A stretch of 64,000 bases of DNA from Phycisphaerae bacterium. GTDB lineage: Bacteria; Planctomycetota; Phycisphaerae; Phycisphaerales; UBA1924. Every line of letters begins with the position of its first letter. Within the stretch, counting starts at the first letter, position 1. The DNA lies in contig BQMO01000001.1 in the NCBI GenBank assembly GCA_022180725.1, positions 124,001 to 188,000 on the forward strand. Direction: 5' to 3'. Positions 33,233 to 42,500 of this stretch are shown one piece after another. The position numbers were made by a program, and so were the translations under genes. Under the pieces are notes generated by a model that saw only the letters and a list, made by a program, of their open reading frames with translations, did no database searches and was not told where the DNA came from.

Positions 33233-34216
33233 ATGCGTCCAAGTCTCTGCGTGATTCTCGCCTCGTCCGCCTTTGCTCACGCCGGCCCGCTTGAACCGGC
33301 GCTGATCGAGCGCGAAGCGCGATGGATTGTCCACATGGACGTTGAGGCGGGCATGTCCTCACGCGTTGGCGAAGTCGTGCGCAACCTGGCCGCCAAAGGT
33401 GAACTACCCGGTCGCGATGAACTGGCCGCCAAACTCGGGTTCGACCCGATGACCACCATGCTGGGAATGACCTTCTACGGGCGGTCGTACGACCAGGACG
33501 ACGGGGTGGCCATTCTCACGACGACTGTGGAGGTCGAGCAGGCCGTGGCTCGGCTCGCGACCTCGGGCCTGGAGGGCTACGCGACCGAATCCTTCGAGGG
33601 CACGCAGATTCATCACTGGACGCAGGACGGGCAGGAGTTTCACGGCGTGGTGATCGCCGGGGCCGTGCCGTCGCAGCGGCGCGTCGTGCTCTCGGGTACG
33701 CGCGAACGTCTGACGCAGGCCTTGCGGGTCATCCGCGCCGAATCGCCCTCGCGCGCGGACGACGCTTCGCGCCTGAACGCCGAGGGGACAACCGTGTACG
33801 TGAGCGCCCGTGAGATCGCGGCGAACGCCATCCCCGCGAAGGCCGCCACGTTCCGCGGGCTGGACGCCGTCACCCTCCGCATGGGGCAGCGCCCCGACGC
33901 GTCGGGGCAGGACGAGATGTACGCCGAGGCGGACCTGACGGCGACCACGCCCCGCCGCGCCCAGCAGGCCCACGACATGCTCAAAGGGCTGCTCTCGACC
34001 GCGGAGATGATGAGCGAGGACAACCCGGAACTCAAACCCCTGGGCGACCTCGTGGCGAGAGTGAGCGTCGAACTTGAGGGTTCGATTGTCAAGGTGCGGG
34101 CAACGCACTCGGCCGCCGACGCCGCCGCCACACTGCGCGAGGCGTTCGCCGCGCGGCGGCTCTTCCAGACCCCCGCCCAGCCGACGTCGCAGGAGAAACC
34201 CCACGGCGTCGAATGA
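33233..34216 (+). CDS. Secreted protein of unknown function upstream of an ECF sigma factor
   Basis: 327 residues. An N-terminal signal sequence (about residues 1-17, cleaved near AHAG) precedes an alpha/beta body without recognised motifs (VHMDVEAGMSSRVGE, GMTFYGRSYDQDDGVAILTTT, FHGVVIAGA). The ATG at 33233 has GGGAG six bases upstream. It ends 22 bases before the likely sigma factor start, so all three genes to 35374 seem to be one unit. It could be the sensed or regulated surface component; this is inference from position. Confidence 0.6.
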   Translation: MRPSLCVILASSAFAHAGPLEPALIEREARWIVHMDVEAGMSSRVGEVVRNLAAKGELPGRDELAAKLGFDPMTTMLGMTFYGRSYDQDDGVAILTTTVEVEQAVARLATSGLEGYATESFEGTQIHHWTQDGQEFHGVVIAGAVPSQRRVVLSGTRERLTQALRVIRAESPSRADDASRLNAEGTTVYVSAREIAANAIPAKAATFRGLDAVTLRMGQRPDASGQDEMYAEADLTATTPRRAQQAHDMLKGLLSTAEMMSEDNPELKPLGDLVARVSVELEGSIVKVRATHSAADAAATLREAFAARRLFQTPAQPTSQEKPHGVE

Positions 34217-34238
34217 ACCCATCGCGTCCTCGGAGGGA

Positions 34239-34877
34239 TTGACCGGCCTCTCCGCCGAGCAGCTCGCCGTGCGCGCGGGGAAGGGGGGCCCCGATGCCCG
34301 CGCGTGCTTTGAGCGCCTCGTGGCGCTCTACACCGAGCGGCTGTTCAACTTCCTGCTCCGGCGTTGCCGCTCACGCGACCAGGCCGAGGACCTCACGCAG
34401 GAAGCGTTTACCCGTGCCTGGGAGCGGATCGGCGCGTACAGCCCTTCGTGGCGATTCTCGACCTGGCTCTTCACCATCGCCACCCGCCAAGCCATTTCAC
34501 GGCACCGCAAGGACCAGCGCGAGCGTCGCGGCGACGTGCCCGAGCGGATCGCACCGGCGCTCGCGGACCACGGCGGCACGATCGATCTCGGCGCCCGGCT
34601 CTGGGCCCTCGCGGCGGAGCGTCTCACCGAAGAACAGCACGCCGCCCTGTGGCTCCGCTACGCCGAGGACCTGCGCATCGACGAGATCGCGCGCGTGATG
34701 AACAAGACCGGCGTCGGGGTGCGGGTCTGCCTCTTCCGCGCGCGTCAGGCCCTCGCCGCCCACGCGACCAACGCCGATCTCGCCCCGCATGCCCATCACG
34801 AAACCCGTTCCGCGCCACGCACGACCGGTGGTTCGCGGGTCGCCTTCGCCGGCGTCGGCCCGGAGGATTCGCCATGA
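34239..34877 (+). CDS. ECF-family RNA polymerase sigma factor
   Basis: About 212 residues. Region 2 is clear (LFNFLLRRCRSRDQAEDLTQ, then EAFTRAWERIGAYSPSWRFSTWLFTIATR), and region 4 follows with LRYAEDLRIDEIARVMNKTGVGVRVCLFRARQAL. No ATG exists in frame before region 2. The TTG at 34239, just behind GGAGGG, is taken as the start; a GTG at 34269 is an alternative. The long upstream frame overlaps the previous gene and is not used. The C-terminal 45 residues are a disordered, His/Arg-rich tail. The stop overlaps the next start (ATGA), so it is coupled to the putative anti-sigma gene. Confidence 0.82.
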   Translation: MTGLSAEQLAVRAGKGGPDARACFERLVALYTERLFNFLLRRCRSRDQAEDLTQEAFTRAWERIGAYSPSWRFSTWLFTIATRQAISRHRKDQRERRGDVPERIAPALADHGGTIDLGARLWALAAERLTEEQHAALWLRYAEDLRIDEIARVMNKTGVGVRVCLFRARQALAAHATNADLAPHAHHETRSAPRTTGGSRVAFAGVGPEDSP

Positions 34878-35374
34878 ATGACTGGTTGTCCGCCCTCTCG
34901 ACCTCCAACTCGCTCGACGACCGCCGCGACCGTCGCGACGTGACGCCCTCGCTCGCGCGGGTCGACGAGGCCCTCTCGCGCCCGGGGTCAATCCCCTGGG
35001 TCGCGCCCTCTTCCAATCTCTCGACGAGGATCGTGCAGCACCTGGGAACGCCGCAGGCCGAGACGATCCCTGGGCCGTGGGTTCGGCTTCGCCCGGTGCT
35101 TGCCCTCGCCGCGGCGGTCGCCCTCGGCGTCTCGGTGTACCTTGTGCTACCCGGTACACCGACCAACAGGCCGAGAGTCGGTCCTACGCCGACAGCCACA
35201 TCAAAGCCGTTCGACCTTGATGCCACGTACTTTACGAACCTTCCCGCCAAAGCCGAGCCGCTGGCGCTGGCCGTGGGCGACCCGCTGGTCGACGAGGCGC
35301 GAAACATGGGCGAGGACACCCGCCGGGCCGCCCAGACGTTGCTGGCGCGATTGCCGTCGCGACTCTCGCGATAA
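34874..35374 (+). CDS. Single-pass membrane protein, probable anti-sigma factor
   Basis: A 166-residue protein. The N-terminal 70 residues are cytoplasmic-looking and charged. One membrane helix follows (about 76-97, VLALAAAVALGVSVYLVLP), then about 70 periplasmic residues. There is no zinc-binding His-x3-Cys-x2-Cys motif, so it is not a ZAS-type anti-sigma. Its ATG overlaps the sigma stop by four bases and the size and topology suit an anti-sigma factor holding the sigma until a signal from outside. The role is inferred from context. Confidence 0.6.
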   Translation: MNDWLSALSTSNSLDDRRDRRDVTPSLARVDEALSRPGSIPWVAPSSNLSTRIVQHLGTPQAETIPGPWVRLRPVLALAAAVALGVSVYLVLPGTPTNRPRVGPTPTATSKPFDLDATYFTNLPAKAEPLALAVGDPLVDEARNMGEDTRRAAQTLLARLPSRLSR

Positions 35375-35419
35375 GCGACATGGTCTTGACACCGCACAGC
35401 GCGCGCCGGTATTCTGCCG

Positions 35420-35632
35420 TCGCCATCGGTGCTTCCGCGGCATGACCGCCGCGGGGCTGAAAAGGGAAGCGTGGTGAAAAGCCACCGCGGACGCGCCGCC
35501 GTATCAGGTGCTGACGCGGGTTCACGGTCGCCGAGATGTTCGGCGACCAGCCACTAGGTTGACCGGCCCACGACGGGTCGGCCAGCCCGGGAAGGCGAAC
35601 CCGCCGAGCCTGGAGCCGGAAGACCTGCCGAC
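35420..35632 (+). promoter_or_regulatory. Cobalamin (B12) riboswitch
   Basis: All main elements of the cobalamin aptamer are present in order: GGTGCT (35428-35433), GAAAAGGGAAGC with a GTGAAAA continuation (about 35459-35480), the CCACC..CGCGGACGCGCC part, AGCCACT (35549-35555), GGGAAGGCGAACCC (35589-35602), and the B12 box GCCGGAAGACCTGCC (about 35615-35629). It controls the four-gene run from 35831. Binding of adenosylcobalamin or a relative is expected to switch expression off. Hairpins between the aptamer and the first start codon (for example around 35668-35684, 35688-35706 and 35803-35818) could form the expression platform. Confidence 0.92.
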
Positions 35633-35830
35633 TGGTTGTGTGGCTGGTTGGCCCTCGCGGGCCTCTCGGGGTCATGCCCCGACAGGCAAAGGGCGCTGGC
35701 GGAGCGCCCGAGCGACTGTCCCCGCCCGACGCCTCCTCCCGCCAATCTCCGCGAGCGCCGCGTTCCTTCGGCTGGGACCTTCCCGCGCGAAACGGGATGC
35801 ACGTCGCCCTCGGCGACAGCGGAGTTGATT

Positions 35831-36658
35831 GTGAGACTGACATTGTGCGTGCGGCTCGGCGCGTTGGCGCTGAGCGCCCCGGCCTGGGCCGGGGGTGGAA
35901 GTCCGTTCGCCTCGGCCATGCTCGGGTACCACCCGGGCCTCGTCCCCGACCCGATGTATACCAACCCGAACGTCGCGATCGGATCGCCCGAACGATTCAC
36001 CGGCGAAGTCTTCAACTTCCCCGGGGCCGTCACTCCCTTCAATCCGGCCTTCGGACCCGACGAGATCGTCTCCGTCGGCGGCGGAGGTCACCTCATCCTC
36101 GGGTTCGATCACGACGTCGTGGACGACCCGAACAACCCCTACGGGTTCGATTTCCTGGTCTTCGGCAACGCCGGATTCATCGACTGGGACTGGCCCAACG
36201 GGCGGACCTCCCCCACCGCCGCGATGTTCGGCGTCGGGGCGCCCGCCGTCGTCCACGTCAGTTACGACGGGTTCGACTGGCGGCCTGTGCTCGGCCAGGT
36301 GGACCGCATGTTCCCCACGCTTGGATACTCCGACCTGACGGACCCCTACGCCCTCACGCCCGGGCAGGTGCTGGCCGATTTCACGAAGCCGGTGAATCCG
36401 GCGGTGTCGCTCGGGGATGCGACGTTTGCGTCGATCATCGCGGCCTACGACGGCTCGGGGGGCGGGGCCGGGTTCGACATCGCGCCGACGGGCTTGGCCG
36501 CGATCCGGTATGTCCGGTTCATGAACCCCGCGGCCGATGCGTCGGCGTTCGAGATCGACGCCCTCGCCGACGTGTCCCCGATTCCGACTCCCGGCGTACT
36601 GGCGCCTCTGGCATTGTTCATCACCGCGTGGCCACGCCGACGCGGACGCGATCGTTGA
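35831..36658 (+). CDS. B12-riboswitch-controlled surface protein with PEP-CTERM-like anchor
   Basis: 275 residues starting at a GTG with GGAG six bases before it. A signal peptide (about residues 1-20, ending PAWA) precedes a beta-rich body with EIVSVGGGGHLILGFDHDVV, DFLVFGNAGFI and PAVVHVSYDGFDWRPV. The C-terminus is a sorting-signal type tail: TPGVLAPLALFITAW then RRRGRDR. The body reminds me of uncharacterised surface proteins of B12 loci in other phyla, which is recollection only. It is the first gene behind the riboswitch and is followed by a propeller, a pseudopilin-like protein and a ferredoxin-like protein. A role in capturing corrinoids outside the cell is a hypothesis. Confidence 0.7.
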   Translation: MRLTLCVRLGALALSAPAWAGGGSPFASAMLGYHPGLVPDPMYTNPNVAIGSPERFTGEVFNFPGAVTPFNPAFGPDEIVSVGGGGHLILGFDHDVVDDPNNPYGFDFLVFGNAGFIDWDWPNGRTSPTAAMFGVGAPAVVHVSYDGFDWRPVLGQVDRMFPTLGYSDLTDPYALTPGQVLADFTKPVNPAVSLGDATFASIIAAYDGSGGGAGFDIAPTGLAAIRYVRFMNPAADASAFEIDALADVSPIPTPGVLAPLALFITAWPRRRGRDR

Positions 36659-36700
36659 GAGAGAGCACGCGATTCTCGCCGAAAGGCGGGGTTCGCGGTT

Positions 36701-38371
36701 GTGAGAGTTCGTGGCGGGACAGGGCGCGTGTTCATCGGCATCATGGTGTTTGCCATGGGCGATGTTGCTGCGCAGCCCGTGGGATCGATGATCCCCACCC
36801 CCGACGTCAGCGACTCGTGGCCGGGACTGGCGGGCGGGTCGGCCCGCCCCGGCTCGGTCATGGCGCCCCCGCCCCGCGCGGATGTTCGCCGGTGGGCCGC
36901 GGCGACGGACGAGACGGGATCACCCATCGCGTTCATCCCGCAGGCCGGGCTGGCGTCCGCGAATGCCTCCTTCGGCAACTTCGTCTTTGCGGTGGGGCGA
37001 GTCTCGCGTCCGGGCGGGCCGATGAACCAATCTCGCCTCTTTGCGTTCGTCCGCAGCACGGGGGCATGTGCCTGGTCTGCCCCGCTCGCCTCGATCGGGC
37101 TGGATTCGATCTCCTCGCCCGCGGTCGATCACCAGCGCGGCACGGTGATCATCGCATCCGCAGCGCAACTTCAGGCCTTTGATGCCGTTGCAGGAACACA
37201 CGCCTGGACCACGGACCTTGCTCGACCCGTGGTGAACGCATGCCCGGCGATCATGCCCGAGGGAATGGGCCGCGATCGGCTGTTCATCACCGACTTCGAT
37301 GGGTATGGCGATTCGGCCTCGCTCTACTGCATCAATATCGACCCGTACGACACGGTGAACAATCCATTCCTGCCCGGCGAAGTCGTCTGGCAGACGCCCA
37401 TCGGCGGCTCGTCCGGCAACTCGCCGGCGTACCTGCCCCGGAGCCTGGGCGGCGTGGGGTTGGTCTATGTCGCCTCGGTCGGTGCCTTCGGCGAGCAGCC
37501 CGGACGGGTCTGGGCCTTCGACGCCGAGGCCGTAACTCCCCCCGAACCGACGTGGGTCTTCGAGAACATCATCCCGGCGGGGTTCTTCGGCGGCGTGGGG
37601 CTGGTGCGTCCTGAAGCGCCGGGCCGGCCGCCGCGGGTTCTCGCGGCGTCGTACGTCTTTTCCGGTGGGCTGAACGCCGCCAACCTTGTGAAACTCGACG
37701 GCGTGACCGGGGCGCTGGCGTGGTCGGTTCCATGCAACCGAACCATCAGCACGCCGATCGTGCTGCCCGGCGGGCGCATCCTTGTCTCGGGCGGCATCCA
37801 GGGCTTCGGCACCGTCCCCTCGCTGCGGCTCTACCAGGACCATGACGATCACGCCGTCGTGCTGTGGGATTCCGCGCTGGCGACGTGGATCGACCTCAAC
37901 CTGAACGGCGTCCTCGACGTGGGCGAGTACCTGCGCCTGGGCGGGTGGACGCAGCAGCCCGCGGTGCTTTCCTTCGCCGGGCGATCGATCATCGCATCGG
38001 GTGTCGTGCCGCTCGGTCAGTTCAACCAACCATCGAGCGATTTGTATTTTCTCGACGCGGATCTTTCGCCGGCCACGTCCGCGTTTATCGTCGGGCATCA
38101 CAGCGGCGCGGGGGGCAGCCCGGCGCCCGCGGGGATAGCGATCTACAGCGTGGGTACGGCGGGGCTGGTGGCGCTGGGACCAACCCCCGCCAGCCTCGAC
38201 GTGAACGCCGACGCCGCGTGCACGATCGACGACCTCTACGCGTGGGAGGACGCGACCGTGCCGGGCGACGTGGACGGCGACGGCGCGCGAACGCCCGCCG
38301 ACCGCGCGGCGCTGCTCGCGACCTTCCGGTGCCTTCACGCCGCGCCGATCGCGCCCGGGGGTGGGCCATGA
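36701..38371 (+). CDS. Secreted PQQ-like beta-propeller protein with dockerin-like C-terminus
   Basis: 556 residues from the GTG at 36701; the ribosome site is weak, so the start is uncertain. A hydrophobic leader ([16 protein letters not shown]) ends near residue 25. The body has propeller-type blades, with recurring [44 protein letters not shown] and VWAFDAEAV segments, as in PQQ-repeat proteins. Near the end, [18 protein letters not shown] and [17 protein letters not shown] form two calcium-loop repeats like a dockerin. The stop overlaps the next gene by four bases. A propeller in a B12-riboswitch operon parallels the cobalamin-binding propeller BtuG of Bacteroidetes, which is a comparison, not evidence of homology. 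Confidence 0.7.
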   Translation: MRVRGGTGRVFIGIMVFAMGDVAAQPVGSMIPTPDVSDSWPGLAGGSARPGSVMAPPPRADVRRWAAATDETGSPIAFIPQAGLASANASFGNFVFAVGRVSRPGGPMNQSRLFAFVRSTGACAWSAPLASIGLDSISSPAVDHQRGTVIIASAAQLQAFDAVAGTHAWTTDLARPVVNACPAIMPEGMGRDRLFITDFDGYGDSASLYCINIDPYDTVNNPFLPGEVVWQTPIGGSSGNSPAYLPRSLGGVGLVYVASVGAFGEQPGRVWAFDAEAVTPPEPTWVFENIIPAGFFGGVGLVRPEAPGRPPRVLAASYVFSGGLNAANLVKLDGVTGALAWSVPCNRTISTPIVLPGGRILVSGGIQGFGTVPSLRLYQDHDDHAVVLWDSALATWIDLNLNGVLDVGEYLRLGGWTQQPAVLSFAGRSIIASGVVPLGQFNQPSSDLYFLDADLSPATSAFIVGHHSGAGGSPAPAGIAIYSVGTAGLVALGPTPASLDVNADAACTIDDLYAWEDATVPGDVDGDGARTPADRAALLATFRCLHAAPIAPGGGP

Positions 38372-39183
38372 TCCCGCGTCGCGGGTTTACGCTCATCGAA
38401 CTCCTCGTGACGGTCGCCATCATCGCGGTGCTGATGGGTTTGTTGCTGCCGGCGTTGGCCTCGGCCCGTGGCGCCGCCCGGGCCGCGGCCTGCGGCTCGA
38501 ACGGCCGCCAACTGGTCATCGCGTGGACGGCCTACGCCAACGACTACCGCGAACGCGTCATGCCGCTCTCGTACTGGCACGAGGCCGACATCGGTTCGAA
38601 CGAGCCGATCTACTGGTGGGGAACCTACGGGAGCCTCGCGTCGGAGATCGACTACGCGCGAGGATTCATCGGGCCTTATCTCGGCGGCGACCTCTCCCCC
38701 CGGTCGGTGCTCGAATGCCCCGCGCAGCCGTGGGGCACGTACCGGCCGCAGGGCGGGTTCCCCCAGGCCACAAGCACGTACGGGTACAACGGGTACTACC
38801 TCACCCCGAGCAAGACGCCGGGGTGGGCCTCGGCGATCGGGCATCGTCCATGGCGGCGCCTGTTCGATCTCCGCCGCCCGTCGGACCTGTTCGTGTTCGC
38901 CGACACGCTCCTCCCCGTGACACCCGTGCGCAACTGCGCGCTGCTCGACCCGCCGCAACTCTGGAACGGCGGCGCGTGGGAGAACAACCCCTGCCCCACG
39001 ACCGCGTTCCGGCACGGGCGCGCGCGGACCGCGCCCGGGAGCGCCATGACCGCCCGCGCCGACGCGAGCGTCCGTCTTGTCGCGGCCCGTCCTGAATGGC
39101 TGACCCATCCGCGCGAGGGCGTCGGGTCGGTCGGCCTGGTCAACACCGATCACTACGTCCCCGATGCCCAGGAGTGGAACTGA
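38368..39183 (+). CDS. Type II pseudopilin-like protein
   Basis: 271 residues. The N-terminus [28 protein letters not shown] is a prepilin signal: basic leader, GFTLIE cleavage site with Glu at +5, and one hydrophobic helix. The remaining part is a globular domain with Cys, Trp and Tyr-rich segments, of the kind in planctomycete DUF1559-related prepilins, though the usual DUF1559 tail is not clear. Its ATG overlaps the stop of the propeller gene and its TGA touches the start of the next gene. The tight coupling with secreted proteins under a B12 switch is unusual. Confidence 0.75.
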   Translation: MIPRRGFTLIELLVTVAIIAVLMGLLLPALASARGAARAAACGSNGRQLVIAWTAYANDYRERVMPLSYWHEADIGSNEPIYWWGTYGSLASEIDYARGFIGPYLGGDLSPRSVLECPAQPWGTYRPQGGFPQATSTYGYNGYYLTPSKTPGWASAIGHRPWRRLFDLRRPSDLFVFADTLLPVTPVRNCALLDPPQLWNGGAWENNPCPTTAFRHGRARTAPGSAMTARADASVRLVAARPEWLTHPREGVGSVGLVNTDHYVPDAQEWN

Positions 39184-39414
39184 ATGTACGTCAATCGATG
39201 TGTGTGTCATAGCCTGTCGTTTTCGCATCTGCTCTTGCTCGCGTCCGAGACCGGGGCTGGGTTTGAACAACTCCGCGCCCTGACGGGCTGCAGCACGGCA
39301 TGCACCATGTGCGAGCCGTATGTCCGCAAGGCGCTGGCGACGAAGGAAACAAACCAGCCGATCATGTCGCCCGAAGAGGCGATGCGCTGGCTGAAACCGA
39401 CGCCATCGGCCTGA
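39184..39414 (+). CDS. BFD-like [2Fe-2S] ferredoxin-type protein
   Basis: 76 residues. Cysteines at 6 and 8 (CVC) and at 36, 40 and 43 (GCSTACTMC) match the Cx1C...CxxC arrangement of bacterioferritin-associated ferredoxin and related [2Fe-2S]-binding domains; the extra Cys is unusual. Residues 44-76 are a helical tail. The ATG follows the TGA of the pseudopilin-like gene directly. It is the only cytosolic-looking member of the B12-controlled run and could supply electrons, for example to a corrinoid reduction step. That role is inference. Confidence 0.75.
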   Translation: MYVNRCVCHSLSFSHLLLLASETGAGFEQLRALTGCSTACTMCEPYVRKALATKETNQPIMSPEEAMRWLKPTPSA

Positions 39415-39449
39415 GAGACCTTCGCCCGTGCGGGCGTATCCACGCCACG

Positions 39450-39475
39450 AAAAAGGCCCGCCGAGAGGGCGGGCC
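39450..39475 (-). terminator. Intrinsic terminator of the rpoB-rpoC unit
   Basis: Arms GGCCCGCC/GGCGGGCC (39455-39462 and 39468-39475) with a five-base loop; on the minus strand five T follow (39450-39454). It lies 27 bases after the rpoC stop. Confidence 0.85.
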
Positions 39476-39501
39476 TGAGGGAACACGCAGCGCATTCGGA
39501 T

Positions 39502-42500
39502 TCAGGATGGCTTCGCGCCGGCCGAGCCGCCGGAGACGACTTCGCGGAGGTTGCCGGGCGTGGCAATCTCGATGGGCGCCTGCCCCAGGATGTCATGCCG
39601 GTTGGCGCCCAGGGCCTCGGCCGCGTGAGCCGCTTCCTCGAGCATCGCCTCGCCGTCCTCGCCCTCGTCCGCGATCGTGACGAGCGGCTTGACCTTGAGT
39701 TCCTGGTACGGACGGAAACCCGTGCCCGCGGGGATGAGGTGCCCCAGCAGCACGTTCTCCTTCAGCCCCACCAGCGTGTCCATCGCGCCGCGGAGCGAGG
39801 CCTCGGTAAGCACCTTGGTCGACTCCTGGAACGACGCGCCCGACAGGAACGACTCGCTCGAAAGGGCCGCCTTCGTGATGCCCAGCAGCAGCGTCCGACC
39901 CGTCGCCGGTCGGGCTCGCTTGGCCTTGGCGGGCTCCTTACCCTCGGCCTCGGCCTTCGCGTTGGCCTCCTTGATGGCATCCCGGTGGACCAGGTCGCCC
40001 ACCTTCAGGTCGGTGCCGCCCGATTCGGAGATGCGGAAGTACTTCTCGGCCTCCCGGTTCTTCTGCTTGAACACCCAGCGGTCCACCACCTCCTGCGGCA
40101 GAAGTTCCGTATCGCCCGGGCTTTCCACCTTCACCTTGCGGAGCATCTGGCTCAGGATCAGTTCGATGTGCTTGTCGTTGATGGTCACACCCTGCGCCCG
40201 GTAGACGTTCTGCACCTCGTCGAGCATGTACGTCCACAGCGCTTCTTCGCCCTTGATCCGCAGGATGTCGTGCGGCACCATGGGCCCTTCGGTCAGCGGA
40301 TCGCCCGCCGTCACGAAGTCGCCCGTGTGCACCAGCAACTGCTTGTCGCTGGGTACGTGGTGATCCTTCTCGATACCCGCTTCGGACGTGACGCGGATCG
40401 TCATCTTGCCCTTGCGCTTGTCGGAGAAGATCTCGACCTTGCCCGAGATCTCCGCCATCACGGCCGGGTCCTTGGGCTTGCGGGCCTCGAAGATCTCCGT
40501 CACGCGCGGCAGGCCGCCGACGATGTCCTGGCTGCCCTTGCTCTGGATGGGCTGGCGGGCGAGGAGGTGACCCGCCTTGATGGGCTGCCCGTCCTCAACC
40601 TCCAGACGCGCCCGCGCGGGCAGGTAGTGGAAGTCGAGGATGTTCCCCGATTCATCCACGACGTTGATCGCCGGGTGCAGGTCGCCCTTGTGCTCGATGA
40701 TGACCTTGGCCTGCTTGCCCTGCCCGGCGTCCTCCAGCCGGTACGTCTCCTTCTCCTGGATATCGACGTACCGCACCAGCCCGTCCTTCTCCGCGAGGAT
40801 GGGCACGCGGTGCGGGTCCCAGCGGACAACCGTCTGCCCCTTCTTCACCTCGGCGCCCGCCCCCGCGTAGAGGTACGAGCCATACGGCACCTTGAACTTC
40901 TCGAGTTCGCGGCCCTTGTCGTCGAGCACGGCGATTTCCGCCGAACGCTTCAGCACGATCAGACAGTCGTGCCCATCGTCGTCCTTCACGGGCACGGCGT
41001 TGCAATCGCGGTGCTCCATGCGTCCGGCGTTGAGGGTGTCGTACTTGGTCTGCTCCGCCGTGCGCTGCCCGACGCCGCCCGTGTGGAACGTCCGCATCGT
41101 GAGCTGCGTGCCCGGCTCGCCGATGGATTGCGCGGCGATAATGCCGACGGCCATGCCCTGCTCCACGAGCGTGCCCGTGGAGAGGTCCATCCCGTAGTCC
41201 AACGCCGAACACCCGAACCGGCTCTCGCTGGTGAGGGGCGAGCGCACCATGACGGCCTCGATGCCCAGGGCCTCGACCTTGGCCGCCATCTCCGCGGTGA
41301 TCATCGTGTTCTCGGGGATGATGACCTCGTCGGTCTTGGGGTTGACCACGGCGTTGACGGCGACACGCCCGATGATCTGGTCGCGCAGGGGCACGTCGAC
41401 CTGCTCGCCCTTATAGAGGGCGCGCTTCATCACGCCGCGCTTGCTCCCGCAGTCGTGCTCGCCGATGATCACGCTCTGCGCGATGTCGCAGAGTTTGCGG
41501 GTGAGGTAGCCCGAGTCGGCGGTCTTGAGGGCCGTGTCGGCCAGGCCCTTGCGGGCGCCGTGCGTGCTCGAGAAGTACTCGAGAATGTTCAGCCCCTCGC
41601 GGAAGTTCGCGCGGATGGGGCTTTCGATGATCTCGCCGCTGGGCTTGGCCATCAGCCCGCGCATGCCCGCCAACTGCTGCATCTGCGTGATGTTGCCGCG
41701 GGCGCCCGAGTCGATCATCAGGTACACCGGGTTGAGGTACCAGAAGCCTTCCTTCGACGTGACGGGGAGTTCTTCCAGTTCATCGTTTCGACGGTCGCCC
41801 TTCAGGGTCGAAACAAGTTCGGCCTGGACGAGTTCGCGGCAGTGCGTCCAGATGTCGATCAACTGGTTGTACCGCTCGCGGGCCGTGATGATGCCGCGGT
41901 CATAACTCTTCTCGACGCGGTCGGCCTTCTTCTGCGATTCGTCGATGAGGGCCTGCTTCTTCTCGGGGATGCGCAGGTCCGTGATGCCGAACGAGAGGCC
42001 CGCCAGCGTGCTCTGCTTGAAGCCCATCTCCTTCAGCCGATCGAGCAGGTCGATCGTCGCCGCGCGACCGGCGATGGCGTAGCAGTCGTCGATCACGCGG
42101 GCGCACCCCTTCTTGCCCAGGGCGCAGTTGTAGAAGGGCATGCCCGGGGCGAGCACGTCGGCGAAGAGGCATCGCCCGGCGGTGGTCAGCAGCCGGTTGT
42201 TCGCCGGCATGGCCTTGGGCGCGTCGCCCTGCTTCTCGACCACCTGGGTGAAGCCGTCGATGCGCACCACGATCTTGTCGTGCGGGCCGATCTTCCGCTG
42301 TTCGAGCGCGAGGATCGCCTCCATCCGGTCCTTGAAGTGCGGAACCTTGGTCAGGTCCTTCTCGTCGGGCTGCATGAACGTGATGAAGTAGACCCCCATC
42401 ACGATGTCCTGCGACGCCGAGATGATCGGCTTGCCGTTTGCCGGCGAGAAGATGTTGTGCGTCGAGAGCATCAGAATATGGGCCTCGGCCTGGGCCTCGA

